Shown here one piece after another: positions 57,299 through 64,000 of a stretch of DNA of 64,000 nucleotides. The DNA is taken from assembly GCA_016714165.1 (NCBI GenBank), contig JADJNU010000002.1, positions 744,001-808,000 on the forward strand. Direction: 5' to 3'. The DNA is from Bdellovibrionales bacterium (GTDB lineage: Bacteria; Bdellovibrionota; Bdellovibrionia; Bdellovibrionales; UBA1609). Under the pieces are notes generated by a model, which searched no databases, was not told the origin of the DNA, and worked only from the letters and a program-made list of their open reading frames with translations. The position numbers and the translations under genes were made by a program. The stretch's first letter is position 1. Every line of letters begins with the position of its first letter.

Positions 57299-57355
57299 GC
57301 TTTGATATTGAGATGCGCATTTTTGCAGGCCAAACTGATCTGCTCTAAAAAGACC

Positions 57356-58378
57356 TCAGACATGCCTTGGATCGAAGGCGTTTCGAACTCCCTCCCCGAT
57401 GAGATTGAGAACTGTCAGTGTGATGATCATGGCAGCCGAAGGAAAAGCAGCGAGCCACCAAGCAATAGTGAAGTAATTGTTGGCTTGCTGGAGCAATTCT
57501 CCCCAACTTGGAGTGGGCGGGGGCAGTCCGAATCCTAAATAATCGAGAGCCGCTAAGGAATAGACATTCCCCGCAATCGAAAAAGGTGAAAACGTTAAAA
57601 TTGGGCCCAAGGCGTTGGGCAGCACATGTTTGAACATCACCTGCCAAGACGACAACCCCGACGCACGACCTGCTTCCACAAATTCCCGTTTTCGCAATTT
57701 CAAAAACTCGGCTCTCACATAAAGTGAAATAAGCATCCAGCCAAATACCGAAGTAAAAATCACGAGTGTCCAAAGTCCAGCCCCAAAAATGGAGACGAGG
57801 GTAATTAGCAAAATAAATACTGGAACTGACTCAAATACTTCTACAACTCTCTGTCCGATCAGATCGCTCTTGCCACCCATAAAGCCCATGATTGATCCAA
57901 AAACAACGCCTAAAAAGTATGAAAAAAACCAAGCCAAAACGGAAAACCCGATGCTGTATCGAAATCCGTAGATCAGGCGAGACAGAACATCGCGACCGCG
58001 ATCGTCCGTCCCAAACCAGTTCTGTGAAGTCGGTGGCGCCGGGTAAGAAGCCAACCCATTGTTTGACTCCAGAGGATCCCAACGAACCAAAGGCCAAACT
58101 GCCCAATCATCAGAACTCATTTCCAACCGACGATAATTAGTCACGTAAATATCTGATTGACCAAATTCCGTTGGATGATAGGTTTTGAAAACTGGGAAAT
58201 ACAAACGCCCGCGGTATTTCATTGCTATGGGCTTGGAATTGGACCAAATTTCGGCCGTTAAACTCAAGAACAACAAAAATCCCAAAACCCATATTGAAAC
58301 TACCGAGCGCCTCATCTGCTTGAAGCGCCTCCACCGCTTTAAAGTGAGTTCATTTTGTATATACCTCTCAATCATCAT
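57356..58378 (-). CDS. Peptide ABC transporter permease, OppC type (second operon)
   Basis: 340 aa. Six membrane helices, a long N-terminal periplasmic loop with NWFGTDDRGRDVLSRLIYG, and the EAA loop RKREFVEAGRASGLSSWQVMFKHVLPNAL. The last residues AFDPRH match OppC. It is the last of three genes (solute-binding protein, OppB, OppC) and overlaps the OppB gene by 4 bases. The operon has no ATPase. Confidence 0.92.
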   Translation of the reverse strand: MMIERYIQNELTLKRWRRFKQMRRSVVSIWVLGFLLFLSLTAEIWSNSKPIAMKYRGRLYFPVFKTYHPTEFGQSDIYVTNYRRLEMSSDDWAVWPLVRWDPLESNNGLASYPAPPTSQNWFGTDDRGRDVLSRLIYGFRYSIGFSVLAWFFSYFLGVVFGSIMGFMGGKSDLIGQRVVEVFESVPVFILLITLVSIFGAGLWTLVIFTSVFGWMLISLYVRAEFLKLRKREFVEAGRASGLSSWQVMFKHVLPNALGPILTFSPFSIAGNVYSLAALDYLGFGLPPPTPSWGELLQQANNYFTIAWWLAAFPSAAMIITLTVLNLIGEGVRNAFDPRHV

Positions 58379-59400
58379 GAAAAATCAATCCTTGGATCAA
58401 TAAGGGTGTAGCTAAGATCGCTGAGGAACCGGCCAACTAGCATCAAGATACTCTGGAAAAAAATCAGACCCATGATCACATTGTAGTCTCGATCAAGAGC
58501 GGCCTTGTAACTCAATAGACCCATTCCATCCAAATTAAACACTTGTTCTATGACAACCGAACCTGCAAAGAAAAAGCCCAAAAAGGACGCTAAGCCTGTG
58601 GCAATTGGAATGAGAGCATTTCTCAAGGCATGTTTGTAAACCACTGACTTCTCAGCTAGCCCCTTCGCTCGCGCCGTTCGCACGTAATCCAGTCTAATTT
58701 CATCTAAAAGAGAGTTTTTCATCAAAAAGGTAAGTACAGTAAAATTTCCAATGACATAACAGATGAGTGGCAAAACAAAATGGCTGCATCGATCTATCAA
58801 TTGATCCCAAACGCCCATTTCCATGTAATTGTCAGAATAGAGATCTCCCAGAGGGAACAAATCCAGAAAAGCCCCTCCGGCCAGATAAACCCTTAATAGA
58901 ATCGCTAAAATCAAAGGCGGTATAGAATAAAGAATCATAAGAAAAAAACTGGAGATCATATCAAATTTTGAACCGTCCCGAATCGCCTTTGCAATTCCCA
59001 AAGGAACGCAAACAAAGTAAGTCATTAAGAGCGAAATAATCCCAAATTGCAAAGAAACGGGAAATTTGCTTGCTATGACAGAAGTCACAGGCTCCTCATA
59101 GCTAAAACTTTCTCCAAAATTGAGTGTGACAATGTTTTTAAGCCACAAACCATATCGAACGTAAATGGGTTTATCAAAGCCATATTGCTTTTTTAATGCC
59201 TCTACTACTTTAGATGAAACCCCTAGCTCAGAAGTCTGATTGGATCCACCACCTCCCATAGCCCCACCGAATCTCATCTTCATTATTTTCTGTTCGACGG
59301 GACTTCCAGGCGCCAGATTAATAATAGCAAAAGAAAGAAGAGTTATTCCTATCAGGGTTGGGATCATCATAAAGAAGCGCCGAACAACGTACCTCAGCAT
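58375..59400 (-). CDS. Peptide ABC transporter permease, OppB type (second operon)
   Basis: 341 aa from the ATG at 59400 (GGAGGT upstream; an ATG at 59433 is too early). It starts MLRYVVRRFFMMIPTLIGI, contains the first helix and the long periplasmic loop (SSKVVEALKKQYGFDKPIYV, FGESFSYEEPV) and the EAA loop RTARAKGLAEKSVVYKHALRNAL. It is a complete OppB, unlike the first operon's copy. This gives a direct comparison for the missing N-terminus at 39441. Confidence 0.92.
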   Translation of the reverse strand: MLRYVVRRFFMMIPTLIGITLLSFAIINLAPGSPVEQKIMKMRFGGAMGGGGSNQTSELGVSSKVVEALKKQYGFDKPIYVRYGLWLKNIVTLNFGESFSYEEPVTSVIASKFPVSLQFGIISLLMTYFVCVPLGIAKAIRDGSKFDMISSFFLMILYSIPPLILAILLRVYLAGGAFLDLFPLGDLYSDNYMEMGVWDQLIDRCSHFVLPLICYVIGNFTVLTFLMKNSLLDEIRLDYVRTARAKGLAEKSVVYKHALRNALIPIATGLASFLGFFFAGSVVIEQVFNLDGMGLLSYKAALDRDYNVIMGLIFFQSILMLVGRFLSDLSYTLIDPRIDFS

Positions 59401-59453
59401 GAACACACCTCCGACCCAGGGTCCGAGACACACAGGCCAATTTTACCAACTGC

Positions 59454-61118
59454 CTAATCCTTTCGAATCCACCATGTCTCAATCCCAACTCCAAAGGAAT
59501 AAGTAGGTTTCTCCATTTTCATTTTGGATGTGTGGGCGTAAAGGAAGGACTTGTTGTTAAATAAGAAAGCATACGGAGCATCCTCCGCGATTTTTTCGTA
59601 AATCTCTTGATAGATTTTGATCCTTTTAGCTCGATCTAGTTCCTGCCGACCCAAATCAATCAATTTATCTACTTCAGGATTTTTATAGCTGATGAAATTA
59701 GAGCCGCCGGGTTGAGCACTTTCTGAGTGCCAAATCTGTTTTGGATCATTGTCAACGCTCCCCCCTCCCCATCCGAGGCTTACTGCATCAAACTTTCGCT
59801 CATCGAGGGCCTTTACAAAGCTATTCCATTCAACCAGCTTTATCTCCATATCAATTCCGGATTTTTTGAGGTCCTCCTTATAAATCGTCATATATTTCTC
59901 AGCGTCCTTGCTCGCCATCATCAACGTAAATTTAAATGGAACGACCTTCCCATCAATTTTTTTCTCAAGAATGCCGTCTTTGTCCAAATCATCCCAACCC
60001 TGCTTCTTCAGGAGAACCATGGCACTCTTTGGATCGTACAGAATTGGTTTCACCGAAGGATTTGCGTATGGGCTTTGCTGATACCAGGGACCTGTCGCCA
60101 AAAGAGATAAACCAAACCGAAATTTTTCAATCATCAATTCTCGATTCATGAGATGGGCCATCGCAATTCGAACGTCCCTTTCCTTAAATAAGGAATTCGC
60201 AAAATTCCAGCCGACAAATCCGTAAGGGCGAGGCCCCTGGTGATCAACTTTCTTTTTGACTGCCGTTGTTCCCCATGGCTGATGATTGGTCTTTTGAACA
60301 TAGGCCTCAGGAGTGATTTCAGGAATGAGATCGATTTCGCCTTTCTCCAGTCTCGCCAACTGTGCCATTTCCTCTTTGATAAATCGAAATTGAATTTTTT
60401 CCCACTTAAACTGACCGGCATACCTTGAATCTTTATATCCCCACCACTCCGGGTTTCTCTTAAGAAGAATTCCCTTTCCCTTATCATACTTCTCAAGCTG
60501 ATAAGGACCCGACCCAATGAGAGTCTTCGTGTTCTTTTGAGAAGCATCTCCGTAAATGTGCTCGGGAACGATACCTAAAAAGCCACCGCTAGCCAATACC
60601 TTGAAGTTATTGAAATATTTTTTCTTTACCAAGAATTTAATCGTGTTTTCATCAATGATCTCAGCTTTATCAATGTTTTCAAAATAGGGTCGGATATGAG
60701 CCGTATCGAATTTGCTATCTTTATCAGCCACGGCATCAAAACTAAATTTCACATCTTTTGCAGTGAGGGGTTTGCCATCGTGCCATTTCACATTTTTTCT
60801 CAAATGAAATACATACCACATCCCCTTGGGATCCTCTTCGTAGCTTTCAGCAAGGGCCGGGTCCATTTCATTTGTTTCAAGATTTGTTGCCATAAGGCCA
60901 TCGATCACAAACTGAGAAACTTGGCTTGAATAGTTGTCGGTGCTCGTCAACGGATTGAGCTTTTCGGGCTCTGATTGCAGGACATAGTAAAACGTGCCCC
61001 CAACGGGAGCCTTTACGTTGCCAAGAATAGGATTCTGAATTTTACTGCTCGTTGCAAATGCCTGCCCCAAATTTAAAAAAATGCCAATCGCAAACAACGC
61101 CATTCTAAAGATTTTCAT
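59454..61118 (-). CDS. Peptide-binding protein, SBP family 5 (second operon)
   Basis: 554 aa from the ATG at 61118 (GAGGGGGAAG upstream; the ORF can be extended to 61139). A plain signal peptide (IFRMALFAIGIFLNLGQAFA) rather than a lipobox, so it is a soluble periplasmic binder. Family 5 features: PLTSTDNYSSQVSQFVIDGL, WYVFHLRKNVKWHDGKPLTAKDVKFSFD and IGSGPYQLEKYD. It is first in the operon with a possible promoter at 61169-61196. The ligand is probably an oligopeptide, but nickel or other compounds are used by some members. Confidence 0.92.
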   Translation of the reverse strand: MKIFRMALFAIGIFLNLGQAFATSSKIQNPILGNVKAPVGGTFYYVLQSEPEKLNPLTSTDNYSSQVSQFVIDGLMATNLETNEMDPALAESYEEDPKGMWYVFHLRKNVKWHDGKPLTAKDVKFSFDAVADKDSKFDTAHIRPYFENIDKAEIIDENTIKFLVKKKYFNNFKVLASGGFLGIVPEHIYGDASQKNTKTLIGSGPYQLEKYDKGKGILLKRNPEWWGYKDSRYAGQFKWEKIQFRFIKEEMAQLARLEKGEIDLIPEITPEAYVQKTNHQPWGTTAVKKKVDHQGPRPYGFVGWNFANSLFKERDVRIAMAHLMNRELMIEKFRFGLSLLATGPWYQQSPYANPSVKPILYDPKSAMVLLKKQGWDDLDKDGILEKKIDGKVVPFKFTLMMASKDAEKYMTIYKEDLKKSGIDMEIKLVEWNSFVKALDERKFDAVSLGWGGGSVDNDPKQIWHSESAQPGGSNFISYKNPEVDKLIDLGRQELDRAKRIKIYQEIYEKIAEDAPYAFLFNNKSFLYAHTSKMKMEKPTYSFGVGIETWWIRKD

Positions 61119-61168
61119 TACAACTTCCCCCTCTTTCACCTGACTCGCTCAAGGAGCCATGCCAATTC

Positions 61169-61196
61169 AATCTATCCGACACAAAAATTTTTTCAA
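61169..61196 (-). promoter_or_regulatory. Possible promoter of the second opp operon
   Basis: On the minus strand, TTGAAA (complement of 61191-61196) and TAGATT (complement of 61169-61174) are 16 bases apart, 51 bases upstream of the coding start. Confidence 0.4.
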
Positions 61197-61294
61197 GGTG
61201 ATACAGACATGGTCGTAGGAATATTTAGGTTTTTATCGACTTAATGGTTGAATCGAGTCTATATTTACCCTCAATAATATGAGGTTGAGTAGCT

Positions 61295-61750
61295 ATGTCG
61301 CAGAAACCCTGGTTTGCCAAAGGGCTAAAGTTTGAGTGTCAAGGAAGCGGAAATTGCTGTATATCTCGGGGACAATACGGATTCGTTTATCTAACCAAGG
61401 AGGATCGGAAACGCCTTGCTAAGATACTGGAATTGACCACCTCCTCTTTTGTAAAAAAATACTGCGACAAAAGTGATGGCTTTTTTCATCTTAAAGAAAT
61501 TCAGAATAAACCGGAGTGCATTTTTTTACTCAAAAACAAATGCAAAGTTTATGAAGCTCGACCCACTCAATGTCGCACCTGGCCTTTTTGGCCTGAGACG
61601 CTATCTCCAAAGTCATGGAAAAAGGAAGTTGTCAATTTTTGTCCTGGAGCTAACAAGGGCCAGGTCCGCTCTGCTCACGAAATAAGAGAGCAGAGAGACC
61701 AGCAGATTAAATCCGATCGCCAATTGATCAGCGAGCGTACTTTTTCCTAA
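61295..61750 (+). CDS. YkgJ-family cysteine cluster protein
   Basis: 151 aa. Conserved Cys at C15, C21 and C22 (CQGSGNCC), a later KPECIFLLKNKCKVYEARPTQCRTWPFWPE, and a final FCPG. This set is typical of YkgJ proteins, which bind a metal or an iron-sulfur cluster; the role is unknown. It overlaps the end of the convergent DksA-like gene by 23 bases. Confidence 0.88.
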   Translation: MSQKPWFAKGLKFECQGSGNCCISRGQYGFVYLTKEDRKRLAKILELTTSSFVKKYCDKSDGFFHLKEIQNKPECIFLLKNKCKVYEARPTQCRTWPFWPETLSPKSWKKEVVNFCPGANKGQVRSAHEIREQRDQQIKSDRQLISERTFS

Positions 61751-62099
61751 GACTCTCGCGAATCTCAGCTCCTTCAATACTTAAGCGGGTCCAAGGAATT
61801 GCCAACAACCGATCGGGTTCAATCGCCTCTTCGGTCTCCTCACAGATCCCATAATTCCCACTTTCAATGCGAGACAAAGCAATCTCGATTTCCATGAGTT
61901 GCTTTCGCAGACGCTCCGTCATGCTCAGAAACTCGCTCTCGGCAAGAGCCCTCATCGTCTGGTCTCCTTCGTCGCCCCCGCGATCCTCGGATGTATGCAG
62001 ATCCATTCGAGCTTCCTTCACTCGATTCAAAAGCTCCGCTTTTGTTTCGAGTAATTTTCTTTTGCATTTGTTGATTAAATCACCTGATAGACTGCTCAT
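61728..62099 (-). CDS. DksA/TraR-like protein with degenerate zinc finger
   Basis: 123 aa from the ATG at 62099 (GGGGGAGC upstream). A coiled-coil start (LLETKAELLNRVKEAR), the helical DQTMRALAESEFLSMTERLRKQL, then the DksA C-terminal element SGNYGICEETEEAIEPDRLLAIPWTRL. In DksA four Cys bind zinc; here only C86 remains and the other positions are T89, S107 and G110. It may be a non-zinc DksA such as those that bind RNA polymerase through the coiled coil alone. It is convergent with the YkgJ gene. Confidence 0.8.
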   Translation of the reverse strand: MSSLSGDLINKCKRKLLETKAELLNRVKEARMDLHTSEDRGGDEGDQTMRALAESEFLSMTERLRKQLMEIEIALSRIESGNYGICEETEEAIEPDRLLAIPWTRLSIEGAEIRESLRKKYAR

Positions 62100-62414
62100 T
62101 TTAGCTCCCCCCCCTTGTATGCATTTCAGTGCCAAAATGGAACTGAACTATTTACACACAACCGCTGCTGTCTTGGCAAGATAAATTCTTACATGCTCTT
62201 AAATCTTTTAACTTCTCTACTTGCAAGAAAAATGAAAGCCATGGAGCGTGCTGGCGAATACTTGCTCTATTTCCATGAATCAAATCCCAATCTTTCATAG
62301 TGCTGAAAAACACATCGTCTCATCGAGAGAATGATCACAGATCATGTGCTTAATTTCTAGGCAGTTCGTTCATAAATAACTAAAACAAATCTTCATTATT
62401 TATGGAGCGGCTTA
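62100..62414. other. Non-coding gap with no recognised feature
   Basis: 315 bases between the DksA-like gene and the SH3 gene (both minus). It holds the ribosome site of the DksA-like gene (62105-62112) and an A/T-rich stretch. A possible 61-codon frame on the plus strand at 62115-62300 has no ribosome site or sign of conservation. No clear promoter or hairpin was recognised. Confidence 0.6.
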
Positions 62415-62873
62415 CTAAAACCCAATTCGACTCACAGTGACAGGACGCCAAACTGCCGAATCGTGAACCCAAAAGGAGTTCCCGAAGTCATCTTCTACTT
62501 GGTACCAATCATCTCGGCGGTCAATTCGCTTGAAGGGCCAATATTTATCAGCTGTCGCGTAAGCCGCGATAGGAAACTCTGTTCCGGGCCCAGCTCTGAG
62601 ATTGGCAGTCCTTCCCTTCACCGAAACACACTGATACTGAGTCGTCACCGCTCTCGCAGAGACCCAATGTTGATCCCCATCTTGGTCCTCTACCTTGTAC
62701 CAAGCGCCCTTTTTTTCCAATCGAACAAGGGGAGTAAACTTTCCCACAGTCCATGTGATAGGGGAATTGGGGTCTGGCGATGACCTTAAATTGGCCTCAA
62801 AAACATTGACGCAAAGGCCTTGAGCCGTCGATGTCACAAAACAAGAAAAGCAAACCAGAACCTGCCACTTCAC
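62415..62873 (-). CDS. Exported protein with two SH3-like domains
   Basis: 152 aa from a GTG at 62873 preceded by GGAG; the longer ATG at 62924 is not supported. A signal peptide (VLVCFSCFVTSTAQG) precedes two bacterial SH3 repeats (NLRSSPDPNSPITWTV and NLRAGPGTEFPIAAY), each with the WY(K/Q)VED pattern that ends in HWVSARAV or FWVHDSAV. SH3b domains commonly bind cell-wall peptides. It is probably a periplasmic wall-binding or sensing protein. Confidence 0.82.
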   Translation of the reverse strand: MKWQVLVCFSCFVTSTAQGLCVNVFEANLRSSPDPNSPITWTVGKFTPLVRLEKKGAWYKVEDQDGDQHWVSARAVTTQYQCVSVKGRTANLRAGPGTEFPIAAYATADKYWPFKRIDRRDDWYQVEDDFGNSFWVHDSAVWRPVTVSRIGF

Positions 62874-62930
62874 TGCTATCTCCTTTCCTCTGAGCCTAGC
62901 AACTCCGCACGGGTGATGCATCAATTCTTA

Positions 62931-63440
62931 TCAAGTCTTATCAAGATCTTTCATCGGCTTGATTGGACTTATATCTATGATTTCCCCCTCCCCTCGAGAA
63001 AGGGGCGAGGTTTCCGATGATGATTTCTCCTCTTTGCGAAATTCAAAGGAGGACTTGTAGACTCTAAACTCTCCACTTCGTACTTTTGATTCAATAGAAC
63101 GTTTGATGAGCGCAATGATTATTCGTCTCGAAATCGGAAACAACAGAAATAGGCCCAGGATATCAGTTAAAAATCCGGGCACAACAAGCATAATGCCACC
63201 CAATACAGTGAAGGCCCCTTCGAGAAGAGAATCGGCCGGCATCTCCCCCTTGAGTAGATTGTCATTTATCTTTCGCCAAATCACTCGACCCTGGCTTTTA
63301 GCTAAGAAAACTCCCAAGAATCCACTCGCCAAAACGGCCAGCAGAACCGCTCCGCCCCCAATGACTCCCCCCACTCGAATCAGCAGGATCAAATCAAGAA
63401 CGGGCAATACAAATATCAACAGAACTATCCAAGCAAACAT
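62931..63440 (-). CDS. fxsA: FxsA-family membrane protein
   Basis: 169 aa, GGAG upstream (its ribosome site lies at the end of the exonuclease gene). Two N-terminal membrane helices and a third (FTVLGGIMLVVPGFLTDILGLFLLFP) with the FxsA signature GIMLVVPGFLTDILGL. FxsA is associated with phage F exclusion in E. coli and has no known biochemical activity. The C-terminal 50 residues are charged and cytoplasmic. It starts immediately after the exonuclease stop codon. Confidence 0.88.
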   Translation of the reverse strand: MFAWIVLLIFVLPVLDLILLIRVGGVIGGGAVLLAVLASGFLGVFLAKSQGRVIWRKINDNLLKGEMPADSLLEGAFTVLGGIMLVVPGFLTDILGLFLLFPISRRIIIALIKRSIESKVRSGEFRVYKSSFEFRKEEKSSSETSPLSRGEGEIIDISPIKPMKDLDKT

Positions 63441-64000
63441 CTAAATCTCCAAGCTTGCGCTAACTGGACAATGATCCGAACCAAGCTGATCCCTTTGTAT
63501 CTCTACAGATTGAACACAACTCAATAGCCCTTTGCTTACGCAAATATGATCGATTCTCCATCCTCGATTATCGGCCCGAGCCATTCTTTCACGATAAGAC
63601 CACCAAGTGTACATGCCCTTCTCCTCGGGATAAAACTCGGCCACCAGGTCAACAAATCCCAAATCTAAAAATCTCCCAAACCATTCTCTCTCTTCTGGTA
63701 AAAAGCCGCTCACCTGACTCAGTCTCACCGGATCAAAAACATCAATGTTGCGATAGGCCACATTGTAATCGCCCACCACAATGATCTCTCGCCCCTCTTC
63801 AATTCCTGATTTCAAGTGACGCCAAAATTTCTCCAAAAAATCCTGCTTGAAAGTATGCCTCACTTCGCTCGCCGAACCATTCGGAAAATAGACGTTATAA
63901 AGAACAAACTTTCGATGTTCTGTGATGACAAAGCGGCCCTCATGGTCAAATTTTCGAATACCTATTCCATGATGAACCTTCAATGGCTTGTCTTTGAGGT
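63441..64000 (-). CDS. xth: Exodeoxyribonuclease III (5' end outside window)
   Basis: The frame is open to the right edge, so only the C-terminal 186 residues or so are seen. The ExoIII endonuclease/exonuclease/phosphatase fold is shown by VVGDYNVAYRNIDVFDP (Asp and Asn), YTWWSYRERMARADNRGWRIDHI, and the final LGSDHCPVSASLEI with the catalytic Asp-His pair. It repairs abasic sites and 3' blocked ends. It is followed directly by fxsA. Confidence 0.94.
   Translation of the reverse strand, partial: LKDKPLKVHHGIGIRKFDHEGRFVITEHRKFVLYNVYFPNGSASEVRHTFKQDFLEKFWRHLKSGIEEGREIIVVGDYNVAYRNIDVFDPVRLSQVSGFLPEEREWFGRFLDLGFVDLVAEFYPEEKGMYTWWSYRERMARADNRGWRIDHICVSKGLLSCVQSVEIQRDQLGSDHCPVSASLEI

Noticed and set aside
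62115..62300. 61-codon frame in the gap
   Set aside because: No ribosome site, no recognisable sequence and it runs over the start of the DksA-like gene's upstream region.

Overview
The window reads as chromosomal DNA of a Gram-negative predatory-type or delta-like proteobacterium, most likely Bdellovibrionota. Pointers are the many lipoproteins with short lipoboxes (one with the FQNC form), an FHA/TPR/phosphatase operon, a CFI-box surface protein, an OppD-OppF fusion, a Bacillus-type LeuRS and outer-membrane barrels of no recognised family. The taxon is an inference. No tRNA, rRNA, CRISPR array, insertion sequence or prophage was seen.

Layout. 1-4.8 kb: four tightly coupled genes for a membrane PAS sensor (cut by the left edge), a single-FHA and a double-FHA membrane protein with TPR-like tails, and a PP2C-like protein that has lost its metal-binding aspartates. 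4.8-9.7 kb: a barrel protein, a COG0731 radical SAM enzyme, a sulfatase-fold lipoprotein and ExbB/ExbD. 9.7-14.3 kb (minus): lipA, E2, lpd and lipB, the lipoylation and 2-oxoacid dehydrogenase set. 14.5-18.6 kb: sfsA, a DsbA-like lipoprotein and unknown exported proteins. 18.8-21.4 kb: a dolichol-kinase-like gene (frameshifted), pssA and asd. 21.5-27.6 kb: accessory exported proteins and a TPR/winged-helix regulator. 27.7-29.5 kb: truA, rplM and rpsI. 29.6-33.2 kb: an M23 peptidase, an intact PP2C phosphatase, a TonB-like protein and a MobA-like protein. 33.3-37.6 kb: a large pyruvate dehydrogenase E1, a hydrolase and gph. 37.7-43 kb: oppA-oppB-oppC-oppDF. 43-52.7 kb: a response regulator, trxB, an SDR, a ferredoxin, trmB, ggt, a CDF transporter and a REC-GGDEF protein. 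53-57.3 kb: leuS and speA. 57.3-61.1 kb (minus): a second oppABC without ATPases. 61.3-64 kb: a YkgJ protein, a degenerate DksA, an SH3 protein, fxsA and xth (cut by the right edge).

How the genes work together. LipB and LipA make the lipoyl cofactor carried by E2. E2, Lpd and the distant E1 would form one pyruvate dehydrogenase complex. ExbB/ExbD could energise the TonB-like protein 22 kb away. The fused OppDF ATPase could power both oligopeptide permeases.

The most striking feature is that several normally indispensable or conserved genes are interrupted. rplM and the E1 gene each carry one in-frame TAA where a sense codon is expected. leuS has two opposite frameshifts. The dolichol-kinase-like gene has two breaks, each repaired by one extra T in a T run. 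oppA runs directly into an oppB that lacks its start and first membrane helix. Sequence or assembly error is the simplest explanation for most of these. The two TAA codons and the opp junction deserve direct checking against reads.
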